Source: Xylogone sp. PMI_703 (taxonomy: Eukaryota; Ascomycota; Leotiomycetes). Taken from it: DNA of 64,000 nucleotides. The stretch covers positions 1,984,001 through 2,048,000 of the forward strand of contig JAJTUQ010000003.1 of the NCBI GenBank assembly GCA_021399445.1. The letters are read 5' to 3'. Below, piece after piece: positions 47,126-59,685 of the stretch. The position numbers and the translations under genes were made by a program. The notes under the pieces were generated by a model that was not told the origin of the DNA, made no database searches, and saw only the letters and a list, made by a program, of their open reading frames with translations. Numbering within the stretch: position 1 is the stretch's first letter; each line of letters starts with the position of its first letter.

Positions 47126-47549
47126 ATTCATGTTTCTTATACAATAGCCGTTTGTTGGAATGCGGGCAATCGTAATAGTTAGAAAGGAGCAGCAGTGGTA
47201 TGTAAACCAACAGTAAAGCAGAGGTGTGAAGATTTGGACTTTGTGAGACTGAGCCTGAACAATTTTGACATATTACTACTGGCTCTCTTAAGGTATGAGA
47301 AACTCAACAAAACACCAGAGCTGCAAAGCAAGAAAAGAGGATCGATAATCCAATTATAACTAAATGCAGACCTTTCACATATTATGAGTAGGTTTAGCAT
47401 CAGTATTGGACTTTCTAACATCTTGTGATTTTCGTTTTATAAATGCAAAATTTGTGAGCAGTTCCAATGCAAAGACGAAGATATGTATCAACATAGATCG
47501 ATAATTCGAGGTAGGAGATAAACACTACGTAATATACGAGGTGTTACCC
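47126..47549. other. Intergenic stretch after BCAT
   Basis: AT-rich, no supportable gene. Confidence 0.5.
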
Positions 47550-48130
47550 GACCTTTCGACTCTCTGCGGTACCTCCGAGGGGATTGGTGATGAGATTCAG
47601 GTTAATGTCTGGTAAATGTCCAGAAAACGTCAGTTCGTCCAGTGCCTCCTCCACTTCCAAGAGGATCACTCGTGCCAGATCTCGGACTTTTGCAAGTGGT
47701 ATCAGCATATCCGAATATACAATCGTATCATGGTCGGCTCAATAGATGTCCCCGACGGACCTCTTCAACCCGGTCTCGAACAGACGCAATATCGGCCTTG
47801 ACTAAGATCCTTAATCACTTCCATCTTCTCCGGGATACTGCCGCCTCGAGTATGAGTAATCGATTGATCTGGAACGCAACTGCTAATGTGGGTGTATACG
47901 AAAACGATCATTGGAGCCTTCCGGCACCTGCATCAATTCCAATGATAGCCAGGAGGCGCATCAGCGGGGACTGGTAAGTCTTCTCATTTGCAAGTCTTGC
48001 TAAACCAAAAAAAAAACAGAACCTCATCAGCTCTTCAGTCAGCGAAGTATCCAGATCGGTGGCCTCTGCGGGCTCATCGACTCCATCATCAGCGTGATAT
48101 TGAAGCAAATCCCGCATTTCGTGGATTACT
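47550..48130 (-). pseudogene. Relic of an OrsD-like (PF12013/DUF3505-type) protein
   Basis: On the minus strand several frames give consecutive pieces of one protein: YQSPLMRLLAIIGIDAG (within 47908-48117), then YTPTLAVAFQINRLLIL (about 47851-47905), a basic RDRVEEVRRGHLL piece, and LARVILLEVEEALDELTF plus LPDINLNLI (about 47580-47700). Their order matches the OrsD/telomere-linked-helicase-associated family (fixed order: SPLLxxLAxLGI, YTPxLSAxIKINRLLVLE, RRxYL, xxELL). Stops and frame changes between all pieces show decay. The family is often spread by mobile elements. Recognition is by memory of the family pattern. Confidence 0.5.
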
Positions 48131-49152
48131 GGCTGTTAGTCTCTAACAAACCACACGTCAGTCTCGGTGGCTCCGTCCCACCCATCTCCAGGTGCGGCCC
48201 GGAACACGTAACAAAGAAAATACTCTCACAGCCTACTGTAACTTCACAGCCTCCATCCGGACTAGGGCAATCAAAAGGTTGGTTTGGGGGCTCTTCCTGG
48301 CGTGGTGATTGCATCAACTTCAAGAAATCGGTTTATCAACATCCTCGAGCTTATCCAAACAGCGATTCATGATATAATCCTGTGCCCCCAAGCCCTCCAG
48401 CTTGAACTCTGTTTCAGTTGGCTTCTGTGTAAATTGGTATGTCATCCGGATACCACACTTTGAGGCTTCTGAGTCAGTATTCCATTTAGTAAAATGCTAC
48501 TAGCTATCGTGCTCCGTAGTGGAAATTCAAGTCGATATGGTATTGATATTCTTGCTTCAATTGCTCAAGCGACTGCTTTGACTCAGGCATCGAGAGAGTA
48601 TCTACCAAATTAACAAACTTATATAACCTGTTTTACGTAAGGATATTAACTTAAATGATAGTTAGCATCCATATTGTCAGACAATAATGAATTGAGATAT
48701 ATAATCATAGGACTTACTAATTACCAAAAATTGTACATGAAGGGGCCGCTTTAGACGGTGCAGATGTGTCTAAGGGCTTTTGATAATTGGTTTAACGTAA
48801 CATTTGAATTCGGCCCTGGCAAATATATTTCCGGTGTATTCCGTGTATTCCGTGATACAGTCTTTTCTCGGACCAGTTTCAGGTACTGCTATGCTCTTTC
48901 TCCTCTACAATTGGTTAACTTCATGTAAGTGATCTACTAGGGGAAGACCGAATTCTTTATAATCAACACCGAAAAACCTTCTCCGGCGTTTGTGTATTTG
49001 TAGTACTGTTCTAAGAAGTTATCCTTTAAGTTGAGTAATCCATTTCTTCTAGTATATAAATCAAAACGTCTTCTCCAGTTTCATTATCTCATCTCATATT
49101 ATCTCATTTCGACCTACCCCATCCAAATTACGCGGTTTATCAATCATTCATC
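48131..49152. other. Intergenic stretch upstream of the hydrolase
   Basis: 48130-48400 may hold the decayed N-terminal part of the OrsD-like relic; the rest is AT-rich. No intact gene. Confidence 0.45.
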
Positions 49153-49869
49153 ATGTTTGAAAACACAGCCATCGTTATCATCGATCCGTACAATGACTTC
49201 CTCCATGAAAAGGGGAAGATCTACCCTCTCATCGCAGATAGCCTCAAAACAATGAACACGATCAAGCATCTCCAGCAGATAATAAAAGCCGCTAGAGAGC
49301 ACAACATCAAGATATTTTACGGTCTTCACCAGCAAGCACGGCCTGGTGTCATTACTGGATGGAAGCATGCACATATGCATCTGCAGAACCAGCAGGAAAA
49401 CCGCGTATTTGAGGAAGGTAGCTTTGGTGGCGAGATTTATGAGGGACTGAAACTAGACTTAGAGTATGGAGATTTGATCGTTTCCAAGCATTGGGCCAGC
49501 AGGTAAGAAGCATCCATTCCACTAGAAGGTTAGCAACTAAGATTGAACGTATGTAGTTCATTTCAAAGCACTGATCTAGACTACCAGCTTAGACAATGTG
49601 ATATCCAAAAACTTGTGATATGCGGATTAGCAGCAAACACTTGTGTTGAATCGACTGCTCGTTATGCATACGAACTGTAAGTTACCCATGAATTCAGATC
49701 TGAAATACAAAGACTAATTTGAAGAAGGGGATATCATGTTACTATGATTACTGATGCAACTGCTGGTTTCACGCCTGAGACAATGCATGCTGCAACAGAC
49801 TTGATCTGGCCAATGTTTGCGCAAGAGGTGAAGAAAACAGGCGAATGGATTGCAGGATTGAAACAATAA
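49153..49869 (+). CDS. Isochorismatase-family cysteine hydrolase
   Basis: Exons 49153-49502, 49557-49676, 49728-49869 (introns 54 and 51 nt), 203 residues. Catalytic triad of the family is present: Asp11 (IIDPYNDF), Lys112 (VSKHW) and Cys146 (AANTCVESTARYA), with the cis-peptide glycine/alanine pair LAA before it and ITDATAGF after. These enzymes hydrolyse isochorismate, nicotinamide, carbamoylsarcosine or related amides; the fungal group is mostly uncharacterised. A TATATAA box sits about 100 bp upstream. No targeting signal, so probably cytosolic. Confidence 0.92.
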
Positions 49870-50795
49870 TAGCAAGAAGCTATAAGGTATTTTCCAGGTG
49901 AATATTCTGATTGTTTTGCACTCTGTAGCTTCGGGTTTATAAGAAATCTGTACCGGTGCTTTATGCTTTACCTTCGGGTTTCTTTAGACTCTTGCTGAAC
50001 CTTTTAATATAACTTCACTACACTCTTTCCGGCCAATATCGGGTTCTAGTGATGACTGAAAGAAAGACACCTCTGCTTGAGCTTGTATTCACGCTAGTTA
50101 TAAGGTGACAATTTCTCATTTCCCATTGCCGCTCATAATATGCAATCTCGATGGTGATTGCACATCCAGGCCCCGCCTTGCTTATACTAGAGAATGTGCA
50201 TACACAAATGCCACTTACATTAACTGAGAATAGAATTTAGTCTTCCTTTGCTTAGGCTAACTTGCCAGCGTGTATCCATCTACTTGGTCTCATAAACGCT
50301 TTATATTACAAGCGCAGCTTGTGTGTTATATTATTCTCTTTGTATAAAATTTTTATAAATAGGTTTCATCGATTATTTAAAGGAAATATACATTACTTTG
50401 GCCCATTATCTTCAGCCATGTGTAACACAATAACGTTGAGATGCCCCAAAAAGGAATTGTGTGGTGCAGTTAGCCCAGAAAACCTTTAGCACATACGTGA
50501 ACAGAAAGTATAAGACCTCTAAGAAACGGGAAAAGCAAGTTAAGACACACATCGCAAGATTTCCGTTCTAATATGATCATTCCAACATCAGATTGCCTGC
50601 CCCTGGCTTGTTCTTGCAGCCTATCATCAACGCCATCAGAGGTAAGCAATATTTACATTACTCGTCCAAAGAGCAATCGCCTTTCTGGACTCAAAACTAG
50701 AAGGCAATGAAATAGCATGGGAATAAGGTTCACGGCTTAAGGAGGCTTTAAGACGAGAACTTGTTTGCTACACTATAGAGTCTATTTTATATATA
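49870..50795. other. Intergenic stretch between convergent genes
   Basis: AT-rich; the frame at 50262-50489 is not supported. Confidence 0.5.
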
Positions 50796-51425
50796 TCACG
50801 GTTCCTTTTCAGTTTCTGGTTTATTTTTTAGTGCTTCCTTCAATTCACCAAAAGCTTTAAGGATATTCGAGGGTTCATTCGCCCAATCCTCATGGGACTG
50901 CTCCCCAAGCTGGCCTTGCGACATAGCAGTAAATACGTCCGGGGTTCCTGCACTCTTCCGAAAGATAAGCTGGGGTCTCGTGGAACACACATTGAGCTCC
51001 ATTCCCTCAAGTACAACTTTGACTTGCTCCGAATCTATCTTGCCACCAGTTATTCCGTAACTGATAATAACCGCAGGTTTAGAAATCCATTCGTTCTTCA
51101 GATAGTCTATTGCGTTCTTCGTTCCTCCACTCATGCCATAATTATATTCCGGAATAACGAAGATGTAGGCGTCGTATTTTGAAATCTCATCACTCCAGCG
51201 CCGACTATGTTCATGACTGAAAGAGGCTTGGGCGGGAACTTGGAATGGAACGACAGGTTCATCATAGACTGGGAGATTGAATAGAGCAAGATCAACTAAT
51301 GTAAGTTGGAAGCCACTACTCCCATCATTCTCGATAATTTGTTTGACCAGCTTTGCGACGTCTGGCCCAATCCTAGGGGTACGGGTGCTAGTGATGATAA
51401 TTGCCACGTTGAATTTGGAAGACAT
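50796..51425 (-). CDS. NADPH-dependent FMN reductase (flavodoxin-like fold)
   Basis: Intronless, 209 residues, ATG 51423-51425. N-terminal FMN phosphate loop ITSTRTPRIG (about 11-20), then the conserved PEYNYGMSGGTKNAIDYLKNEW block that binds FMN and the isoalloxazine ring, and SYGITGG. Reduces FMN (or quinone, chromate-like acceptors) with NAD(P)H in the cytosol. Divergent from the AKR gene over 1 kb. Could supply reduced flavin to a partner monooxygenase, but none is seen in the window. Confidence 0.93.
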   Translation of the reverse strand: MSSKFNVAIIITSTRTPRIGPDVAKLVKQIIENDGSSGFQLTLVDLALFNLPVYDEPVVPFQVPAQASFSHEHSRRWSDEISKYDAYIFVIPEYNYGMSGGTKNAIDYLKNEWISKPAVIISYGITGGKIDSEQVKVVLEGMELNVCSTRPQLIFRKSAGTPDVFTAMSQGQLGEQSHEDWANEPSNILKAFGELKEALKNKPETEKEP

Positions 51426-52459
51426 TGGTAAGGCTAGGGAGTAGTCAATTTAGGTGTTTTGGTGATTGTGACTGTTCATTTACTGAAATAATAGAGGAGA
51501 GAAGAAGGTGATTTCTTTTATTTTATAAGATGTTTACGTGCCATCACAATTGGGATGTTGAGATCTCAGATAATATATAATTGCGAGCTGGAGTAGAACT
51601 TAGTTTCAAAGCATCAATTATAATAATGACAAATAAACACGGTTAAATGATTAATAATATATTGAATATTACATCACTCTAAAAATCAAGATGTGGGTAA
51701 ATATCTACGTGTAGTAACTCAAGTCTGTTATCGATCTTGTATTTAGTACGTGCACATAGAATGTTTTCCTTTCTTAGTAGGTAGAAGAACTTATGTTTCA
51801 ATTACTACAGGTCTTAGTTGGTAACTTTGCTGTGTCTAGAAGTCACGTAAAGGGGATAGTGAAGATAGTGGAGCTCAACGGGGGACCTCAAACACTCGGT
51901 CTCAATGGCCTTCTCAAACATGTTCTTGATAAGCTGGTCAATGATAAGCGGCTTAGCCTACAGAACTGATCTTGTTTAGCGGTGGCGATGCTATAGATTA
52001 AGATGAGAAATGTCTACCCTCTGCAGATTAGCAATGCCGAGAGTTGGTATGGTAGGATTGATCTGCATTTTGGGCTTCCAAGTTTGACGCAAATATCTGT
52101 TTAGCATCTTCGGCTCGTCCACTTTCACTGCCATGACTTCACATTAGTTTTGCCAAGGATTGCTCCTTCCCCGATTTGTAAGATAAATCTATAAGCTTGT
52201 TTGTTTTACTTCGGGATGTAATTAGCTCTTAAATTTGCGATTTTGAGATTGTATTATCTAGGTTTGTAAGCTGGTTTGTTATGCGTACACATCATCCCTA
52301 GAGCGGATACGAAGTCAGCAGTGGCTTGAAAATATATATTAATCCGTACTGGAGGATATATATGATGATACATATTTAAGTTCAGTGCCTTCAGCTCTAG
52401 CCAACACCCCTATCGTATTGCTTTGCCGTTATAGCTGAGCTACCCTGACCGACGTCACA
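51426..52459. other. Shared upstream region of FMN reductase and AKR genes
   Basis: AT-rich 1-kb divergent intergenic region with no supportable gene. Confidence 0.5.
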
Positions 52460-53479
52460 ATGGTTAAATTTGTCTACGGAGGTGGTCCACTCTTTCCTGG
52501 CCAGCCATTTGGGACGGCAATAGAAATCAACAAACTTATTGATATATTATTGGCAAATGGTATTCAGACGATCGACACTGCCCAGATATATGGGAACGGC
52601 CAAGCTGAAACGCTATTAGGCGAAGCTGGTGCTGCTGCGCGCTTGAATATTGACACGAAACACTGCGGGGGTTGGATCCCAGGAGAGTCTTCGGCAGAAA
52701 CTGTTATTGCCAGGGCTAAAGAGAGTTTGAAGAAATTAAAGACTACTAAAGTGAGCTGCATTCGATCTGACGTAGTATAGAGAGTTAGCACTAAGTTCTT
52801 TCAGGTAGATATTTTCTATCTGCACGCTCCCGACCGTGATACAGCTCTAAAAGATACGCTCTCAGGTATCGATAAGCTATATAAAGCAGGTGCATTTAAG
52901 CGTTTTGGTATCTCCAACTTCACTGCCGATGAGGTTGAGGAAATCATAGCTGTTGCGAAGGCCAACAGTTTCATCCTTCCATCCGTGTTCCAAGGTCATT
53001 ATTCTCCCGTGGGTCGCAAACAAGAGAATAAGCTCTTCCCAATACTACGCAAACATGGAATTTCATTTTACGCCTATAGCCCACAAGCCGGTGGATTCTT
53101 GGCAAAAACCAAGTCACAACTGATGGATAGCAACATTGAGGGACGCTGGGATGTCAAAGGTCCTGCTGGTCAGCTATTTCGCTCTTTGTATAGCCGCCCT
53201 GCGTTACTAGAAGCCCTTGATACCTGGGACCAAATCTCGAAAGAGTCAGGCATTCCCCGTGCGGAGCTAGCATACCGTTGGGTGGCATTCAACTCCATGC
53301 TAGATGATAAATTTGGCGATGCCATGATCTTCTCGGCCAGCAGTTTCGATCAGCTGGAGCAGTCTCTTGCGGGGCTAAAGAGAGGACCACTTCCAGCAGA
53401 TGTTACAAGAAGGATTGATAAAATTTGGGAGCTTGTTAAAGACGTGTCTCCGCTAGACCACTTCAATAAGACTCTCTGA
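52460..53479 (+). CDS. Aldo-keto reductase, AKR7 (aflatoxin-aldehyde reductase) type
   Basis: Exons 52460-52750 and 52805-53479; intron 52751-52804 (GTGAGC..CAG, phase 0), 321 residues. Catalytic tetrad: Asp39, Tyr44, Lys67 and His104 (DTAQIYGNG, DTKHCGGW, FYLHAPD). The C-terminal NADPH-binding part has FSASSFDQLEQSL, typical of AKR7. Reduces aldehydes/dialdehydes to alcohols. Nearest neighbours are the FMN reductase and a divergent adenylosuccinate lyase. Confidence 0.93.
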
Positions 53480-54019
53480 GTTGATATTCCACGGCAAATC
53501 GGAGTTTCTGTTATTTCTCCTTATATAAAAGCCATTTAGAGTACTCTTAGTTATAACATCAGATTATTGAATATGAAATAACTCTGTTATATTAGTCTAT
53601 CTTGCCTGTAAATGAAAGTCTAACAGCGAGAAGTGCATAAGAGTACATAACGACTTCAAAGAGATATTATCAGACTTTTCCATCTTCCTTCTTCAGTTCT
53701 CCACAAGATTGTTCGTTATTGACTTATTTCATTACATATACTACAGAAGTGCTACCGGTATACACGGTTTGGTTACTATAACTACTACGGCTATTGTTAT
53801 TACTACATTTAGACCTGTAAGGTAGAGTAAACCCATAGGATATCGCCGCAATATAACGCGCGTGCATCCCCCGCATTACGTTAGAAATGCGACGTGGATC
53901 TATTAGTCTTGTAGTTTCACATATATAGCCTTGAAGCACACGACGCTCATCGAGCTAATGAGGGCTTACATAATAGCCCTAACTGGAGTTAAGGTAGTCA
54001 ACCCGACAAGGTAGCATGC
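53480..54019. other. Intergenic stretch with repeat copy 2
   Basis: Filled mainly by the mutated repeat copy at 53596-53870, between the 3' ends of the AKR and lyase genes. Confidence 0.6.
53596..53870 (+). repeat. Dispersed repeat, copy 2 (RIP-like mutated)
   Basis: About 275 bp homologous to 43331-43630. Most differences are C-to-T or G-to-A relative to copy 1 (e.g. TCTCGCC/TCTTGCC, TACGTAAC/TACATAAC, TTCGGTT/TTCAGTT, ATCGACTT/ATTGACTT), plus a small internal deletion. The bias to loss of C:G fits repeat-induced point mutation. Confidence 0.8.
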
Positions 54020-55834
54020 TTAAACGACAAGGCTGGCGGTAGTAGCGGAGTTAAGGTAGCCTTTGTACCTCTCCAGCTTCCTGTCAACGGCTCCGCCTGG
54101 CCCTACATATCGGTCAACGATCTCTGGAGACCGGCCAATAAAGAGCTTAGCGTCTAGCATGCTATCGATATCGTTCCAGATCGGCTTCTACAGATCTATA
54201 GTTAGAGAGAAAGAGAGAAAAGAGAAAAAGACATCATCCGGAAAAGAAACTGAGAACTTACAAAGAACTCAGTTCCCTTAATTCGCCCAATTAAGTCGTT
54301 GCTGCCTCCATCTTTCACAACCGTAACTGACTCGCGTGAGAGAATCCGAAGCTGCTCATGCGCTTCTTGTCTCGAGACGTTATGGTCAACAAGCTTCATG
54401 ATGATATTCTCCGTAGCCATAAACGGAAGTTCCTGCTGTAACTGAGACTCAACCATAGCAGGAAAGACAACGAGACCATGGGTAACGTCATCCAGTGTGA
54501 TGAGGAGCGAATCACTGAGAAGAAACATCTCCGGTATATCAATCCGACGGATGGCGCTGTCATCAAGCGAACGCTCAAGCCACTGACTTGAGAACGTGTG
54601 GGAGAAGTTGGTTGTGATATTGCTTAACTTTCGGCCGAGACTGCATATTCTCTCGCTTCTCATGGGGTTCTGCTTGAAACTCATTGCTGAACTTCCGGTC
54701 TACCGCTTGTTAGCTAAATTGTATGGCTTTTTCTTCTTAGTTAAAGAAGCATATTACCTACCTGAGTAGCTTCGTGTGGCTCATCTAGCACTTTGTCATG
54801 AGCAAGATGACGGATATCCTGGATGTCTGTTAGTGTAGAAGGAGCAGCTAGGAAAAAATTCCTGTTACAGTAGCAATACGTATGGCAGTTGCACCAAAAG
54901 ACGAAAGTGCATTGGCAATACGTAGATCAACTTTTCGCGAATAAGTCTGGGTCGAGATGTCATAGCAAGCCGTGAAGCCTGCCTTCTTCACGAGAATTTC
55001 GTTGAGCCGATCGATCTTAGCAGTGTCACCATGGAAAACTTCCACAAAAGAAGCCTAGTTTTGGAGTTAGCCAGGGCTTACGGCTGTATAATATGAGCTT
55101 ATACCTGAGTGCCGGTCGTACCCTGGGCACCACGGAACTTAAGGCCCGCTCGGACATACTCAATGTCTTCTAGGTCCATGACTAGATCCTGAACCCACTG
55201 TACTGCTCGGCGTCCTACCGTGATGGGCTGCGCGGCCTGATAATGACTTTCTCTCAGGAATAAGCAACTGACATTACTCGTTTATTTGAAGGAATTCAGT
55301 CATGAACGTACGTGAAACCAAGAGTTGGCAAATCCTTATACTTGAGCGCAAACTGAGACAGATTGTGAATAACTTTAGCCAGTTTAGGCAAGATTAGATC
55401 CAATGCATCTTTCATGAAGATTAAATCAGCATTGTCAGTAACATAACACGATGTTGCTCCGATATGAATTACACCAGCAGCATCAGGGGCATCTTTCTCC
55501 AGAGCGAAAATATGGCTCATGACGTCGTGGCGGCGAATTCGCTCCTCAGCAGCAATAACCTGGAATGCCTCATTGCTCACGATGAGGTTTTCCTGGATTG
55601 CCTCAATGGCTTTGTCCGTGATCTGGGAGAGGCCAACTTCCTTCTCTGCCTCAGCAAGCCAGAGCCAGAGCTTACGCCAGGTTGTGGCCCGCTCACGCAA
55701 CGAGAAGATCTTCTTCATCTCGTTACCTAGATGTCACGTCAGGAAGCTGAAATAATTGAATCAGAAAAGCATTGGAATGATTTACTGGCATAGCGAGACG
55801 CCAAGGGCGTCTGATACTCGTCGTAATTCTGCAT
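54020..55834 (-). CDS. ADE13: Adenylosuccinate lyase, divergent copy
   Basis: Seven exons: 55786-55834, 55312-55726, 55105-55246, 54869-55054, 54762-54818, 54262-54699, 54020-54187; all GT..AG, phases agree, 484 residues. It starts with the family's (D)[12 protein letters not shown] and [18 protein letters not shown]; active-site [14 protein letters not shown] histidine; fumarase-family signature [13 protein letters not shown] (from residue 284, mobile-loop Ser286/287); [12 protein letters not shown] near the C-terminal half. Adenylosuccinate lyase removes fumarate from SAICAR and adenylosuccinate in purine synthesis. Departures from the usual fungal sequence ([12 protein letters not shown] for [22 protein letters not shown] for [10 protein letters not shown]) suggest a paralogue rather than the sole housekeeping enzyme (inference). 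Intact. Confidence 0.92.
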
Positions 55835-57226
55835 TGCGCCTTGTAGTTACGATCAGAATATGACGCTTTTGATGCGACAATGCAAGTTAAAATTCTCTGT
55901 TCAAGATTGGCCCCTCCGATTGTGGCACATTCCCACAATTTTCGGCTTTGTAATGATTGCGAAGGGGGAGTTACTTGTAAGTCTTTTCAATTTATATGTG
56001 GCGTGTTGCGTGTTGCAACAAGTGGTGGCATCATTTGGGACGCCCCACTACCTTTTCCGTTTGTTCCTAGTAGCGACGCTTTCCGTGGCCGGGCCAGTTA
56101 TCCATATACGACGGAATCATAAAAATACTGTCGTCTCGGGGAAATATGTTATTGTAATTCATCTCAAGGAGTTTTCGGGTGGGGGCTCGTCTCTGGGAGG
56201 GGTGTATAGCTCTGGATCCATCCAGAACTCGATGCTAGGCATCCCAGTTACAGTTATAGTCCGCTCTTGTATCAAGCAAGGCTTATCCTGAGCGGTATTC
56301 ACAGATACAAATCTTGTAGACTTTCTTAGAGCTTGGTGGATACTCTAGCCTCCGGGCAGTTCAGCTTATTAGCTATGCGGCCCTTTACAGATGGTCTATT
56401 TTTAAAGACCATGTTGTAATTCTATTACTTTCAGAGAATCTTCATGGGTGTTTTGAAACTGGCCAACAAACTCTTTGTTCGAATGCACAGAATCTAGTTA
56501 AATCTGTGGTGAGGCATGGTATTACAAAATAGAGGTCATTTCCACATAGATTTCATGCAAAGAGCAATAAGTTTGTTTAGATCCGGAACAATTTGACTCC
56601 CAAATAGCTGCGCCATCCTCCACGCTGTTCTCCGAATTAACAGTGTTGAGGTAGTTTGCCCCTGATAGGCCGTCATGATACATATTCTTGGAAGAGAGGT
56701 GTAATGGAGATGGTCGTCCCTCTTGAAGCATGCCTGAGATGTAGTACCGACGACTTCAGATACGATACCAATTTTTACGAACCACTCCGAGAAATGTTAT
56801 ATCCATCAACCAATAAATTTATCTTGCATCCATTTTACTAAATTCCTGTATACTCTGAGAAGAGCGCATCATCGGGCCGAACCTTCTATCGTCAAGGCAG
56901 ATTCGTGCATCTGATAACGAGAGAGCTGATACATGAGGCAGTGCAAGGCACCAGCCACCGCAGCATTGCAGGTGGCAACCTTAACGTTCTATACGGAATA
57001 CGGAGTAGTTTTACAGCATTCATTGTACCTAGCATTATGTGAATAATACTGTGCCACTTAAGCCTTATTCATATAAAAATTCGATGCTTACTATGTGAGG
57101 TTGATGTATAGATTATATTCCTCTTCCGCGGTTTCTCTATATCGATTTAATACTCTCATTGTCACAAGGCTGCGTTATATTTTTCTCAGTAGATTTTAGC
57201 CAGGTAATATGGGGTAAGACTGTCAA
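55835..57226. other. Intergenic stretch between divergent lyase and HET genes
   Basis: 1.4 kb without a supportable gene; the frame at 55860-56291 lies in the lyase promoter and is not protein-like. Confidence 0.5.
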
Positions 57227-59685
57227 ATGATTGCGATAAACAGTGCAGCTGATTTCGGTAGTTACTCGCATTACTTCACTGTTTGCGGTTGGGATACAGA
57301 TGAATGGCAAATGATATGGCCGAAGCTCGTCCAAGATGTGCGCCTCGTCCTTGAGGCTGTTGACGTACTGATCGATCGCTCGATTGTGGACACTAACAAG
57401 GGTATCTACTTTAATGGTGTGGCTGACGAGGGGCATGAAACTTTTTTTCTTGGTCAGAGCAGCCAGAAAGGCTCTATCAAGACGCTTCGGAAGCCATATG
57501 ATCTTGTAGTTGCCTGTGTTTTATTAAGGGCGTACTTACTTGCACCTAACAATTTTAGACTGCGGTAAGTGGTATGAGCAGCCCCTCAATGGCCGAGCTG
57601 ACAGTCCCTAGCTCCGATGGGGAATGGGATGAGCAAGAATGGGTCGCAGCCCGTCAGTTGTATGAAGAGCTTTGGCAGGGAGAGCCAATCTGGTGTCCCT
57701 GGGACGATAATGGTGACGGAAATATACCGGCCACTATACCAAAAGAAAACACAGAGTCAACTGTCTTATCTACAGGAGGTTGCTCTTCGGTCATTGATAT
57801 TAGCTTGGACAACTTACAGCTAAGCCCTCCGTTATCATCACCACTCGAGTCAACTACCACTATATCAGGGGTTGATTTCAGTTTTATTTGCCAATGGCTT
57901 TCTCAGTGTGAAGAAGACCCAGATCATATAGAATGCAAAGCTGCTCCGAACAAATGGCCTGATCTACCAGGAGCTAAGTTCAAGCTTATTGATATTCAAC
58001 GACGCTGCATTGTGGATGCACCAGAAAACGTTTCTTTCGTCGCCTTATCTTATGTCTGGGGTGGAGTAGAGCAACCGAGACTGTGCAAAGCCACGATGCC
58101 CCTTTTTATGCATGACAAAGGACTAGATGATGCCTGGTCACAAATTCCCACGACGATTCGAGATGCTATTACTCTGTGTGAGCACCTCGGAGAACGTTAC
58201 TTATGGGTTGACGCCCTTTGCATTACGCAAGATTCCACACGGGACATGAAGCTCCAAATCGTCCGGATGAGACAAATTTACTCATCAGCAAAAGTTACTA
58301 TTGTTGGTGTGTCAGCTGCCACAGCAGGAACTGGATTGCTTGGAGGACCACTGTCTTCAATGTGTGAGTCTGAAGCCGCGTTGAACACTCTCATGGACTC
58401 GTCCCCGTGGGGCAGTCGTGCCTGGTGTTATCAGGAAAAAGTCTTGTCACACCGTCTAATCTTATTTACATTCAATGGAATATATATGCAGTGTCAGAAA
58501 GGGACTTGGAGATCGGATGGTACACAGCTCCTAGCTCAAGAAAGGCAGAGTATCGCCAAGTTCAACGCTGTCGGTGGCATGCTCTCCTTGAGACCTGACG
58601 AGGAGCTAGAGTCCTTCATTTCTGCAGTTGAGTATTACTCTCAACGAAAGCTCACCAAACAGGAGGACAAAAAGAATGCCTTTGAAGGAATCCTCCGGAG
58701 ATATGGTGGTAAGATAGATGGGAAGAAGTCCTCTTTCTATTTTGGTCTTCCTATATGCGCCTTTGACCAAGCAATCTGTTGGCGTATTCCCAAAGGAAGC
58801 GTACAACTTCGCAACGCAGCTTTCCCTAGCTGGTCGTGGCTCGGGTGGAGTAACGCGGTCTCTTTCGATCGGAAATTGCTTGAAACTTCTCAGACGTGCC
58901 AGATGGTTTACAATCCTCAGTGTTATTTCGAGGGTATCGAAAACACACGTGAATTACGCAAGCCGGTATCACCAATGCTAGGGCAGGACATTAGGTTCGG
59001 TTTCCCAAGTTCAGTGGGAATCGGCTATGATAATAGTCCGTTTTTGATACTATATGCAAGTCTTGCAGATCTATATATTGCATCTGATCCCGTGGAATCG
59101 GATGGCCCAACTGGGCTCTATTCAGTGTTTCCATCTAAATCCAACCAGCGGTCCCTATCGCCAACACTGAAAATGATCGACCTGTATGATATGCTTGAGC
59201 AAAAAGCCCCGCCGATGCTGTTGTCTATGATTGATGAGATACGATCAACATCGCCTGCATCCACCACAGAGCAAACAATAGAGGTGCGTAAAGTACTTAA
59301 TGAGGCATTTCCGTGGCTCATTGAAGCGATTGAGCGAGCGGAGGCGCCCTCTGTGTCCGCTGCTACTTCAGGGGCGGGAGAATACACTTCTGATAAGCCT
59401 GATACTGAGATAAATACGCCCGTTGGGTACATATGGCTCAATAGAGAGTGGCGCGAGAAGCAACCTCGTGAGTGCGTTAAGAAGTTTATGGCGTTAGCGG
59501 GAGAGAAGGATCCTGAAAGGGAAGGATGGATCGTTAGTATGGCTATGTGCCTGGAGGCAATAGAGGAAGAGGAGGAGGACAGGTTTTACTGGGCAGCAGA
59601 AAGGGTCCAGGTTATGGACTGCCAGATTGATGATCGGACGTGGAGGAGATGTGGAGCGCAGTGTCAGCATGTTAGGCTTGTATAG
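57227..59685 (+). CDS. HET-domain (heterokaryon-incompatibility type) protein
   Basis: Exons 57227-57564 and 57612-59685; intron 57565-57611 (GTAAGT..TAG, CTGAC branch), 803 residues. The first exon supplies an N-terminal module (DFGSYSHYFTV, IWPKLVQDVR, GIYFNGVADEGHE, RKPYDLVVACVLLRAY) that continues directly into SDGEWDEQEWVAAR; starting at the later ATG 57574 would lose it. The HET domain spans about residues 255-410: FVALSYVWGG, then RYLWVDALCITQDS and the IYSSAKVTIVG strand. HET proteins act in non-self recognition and cell death in fungi; specificity cannot be told. A C-terminal helical tail with acidic EEEEEDRF follows. Intact. Confidence 0.9.
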
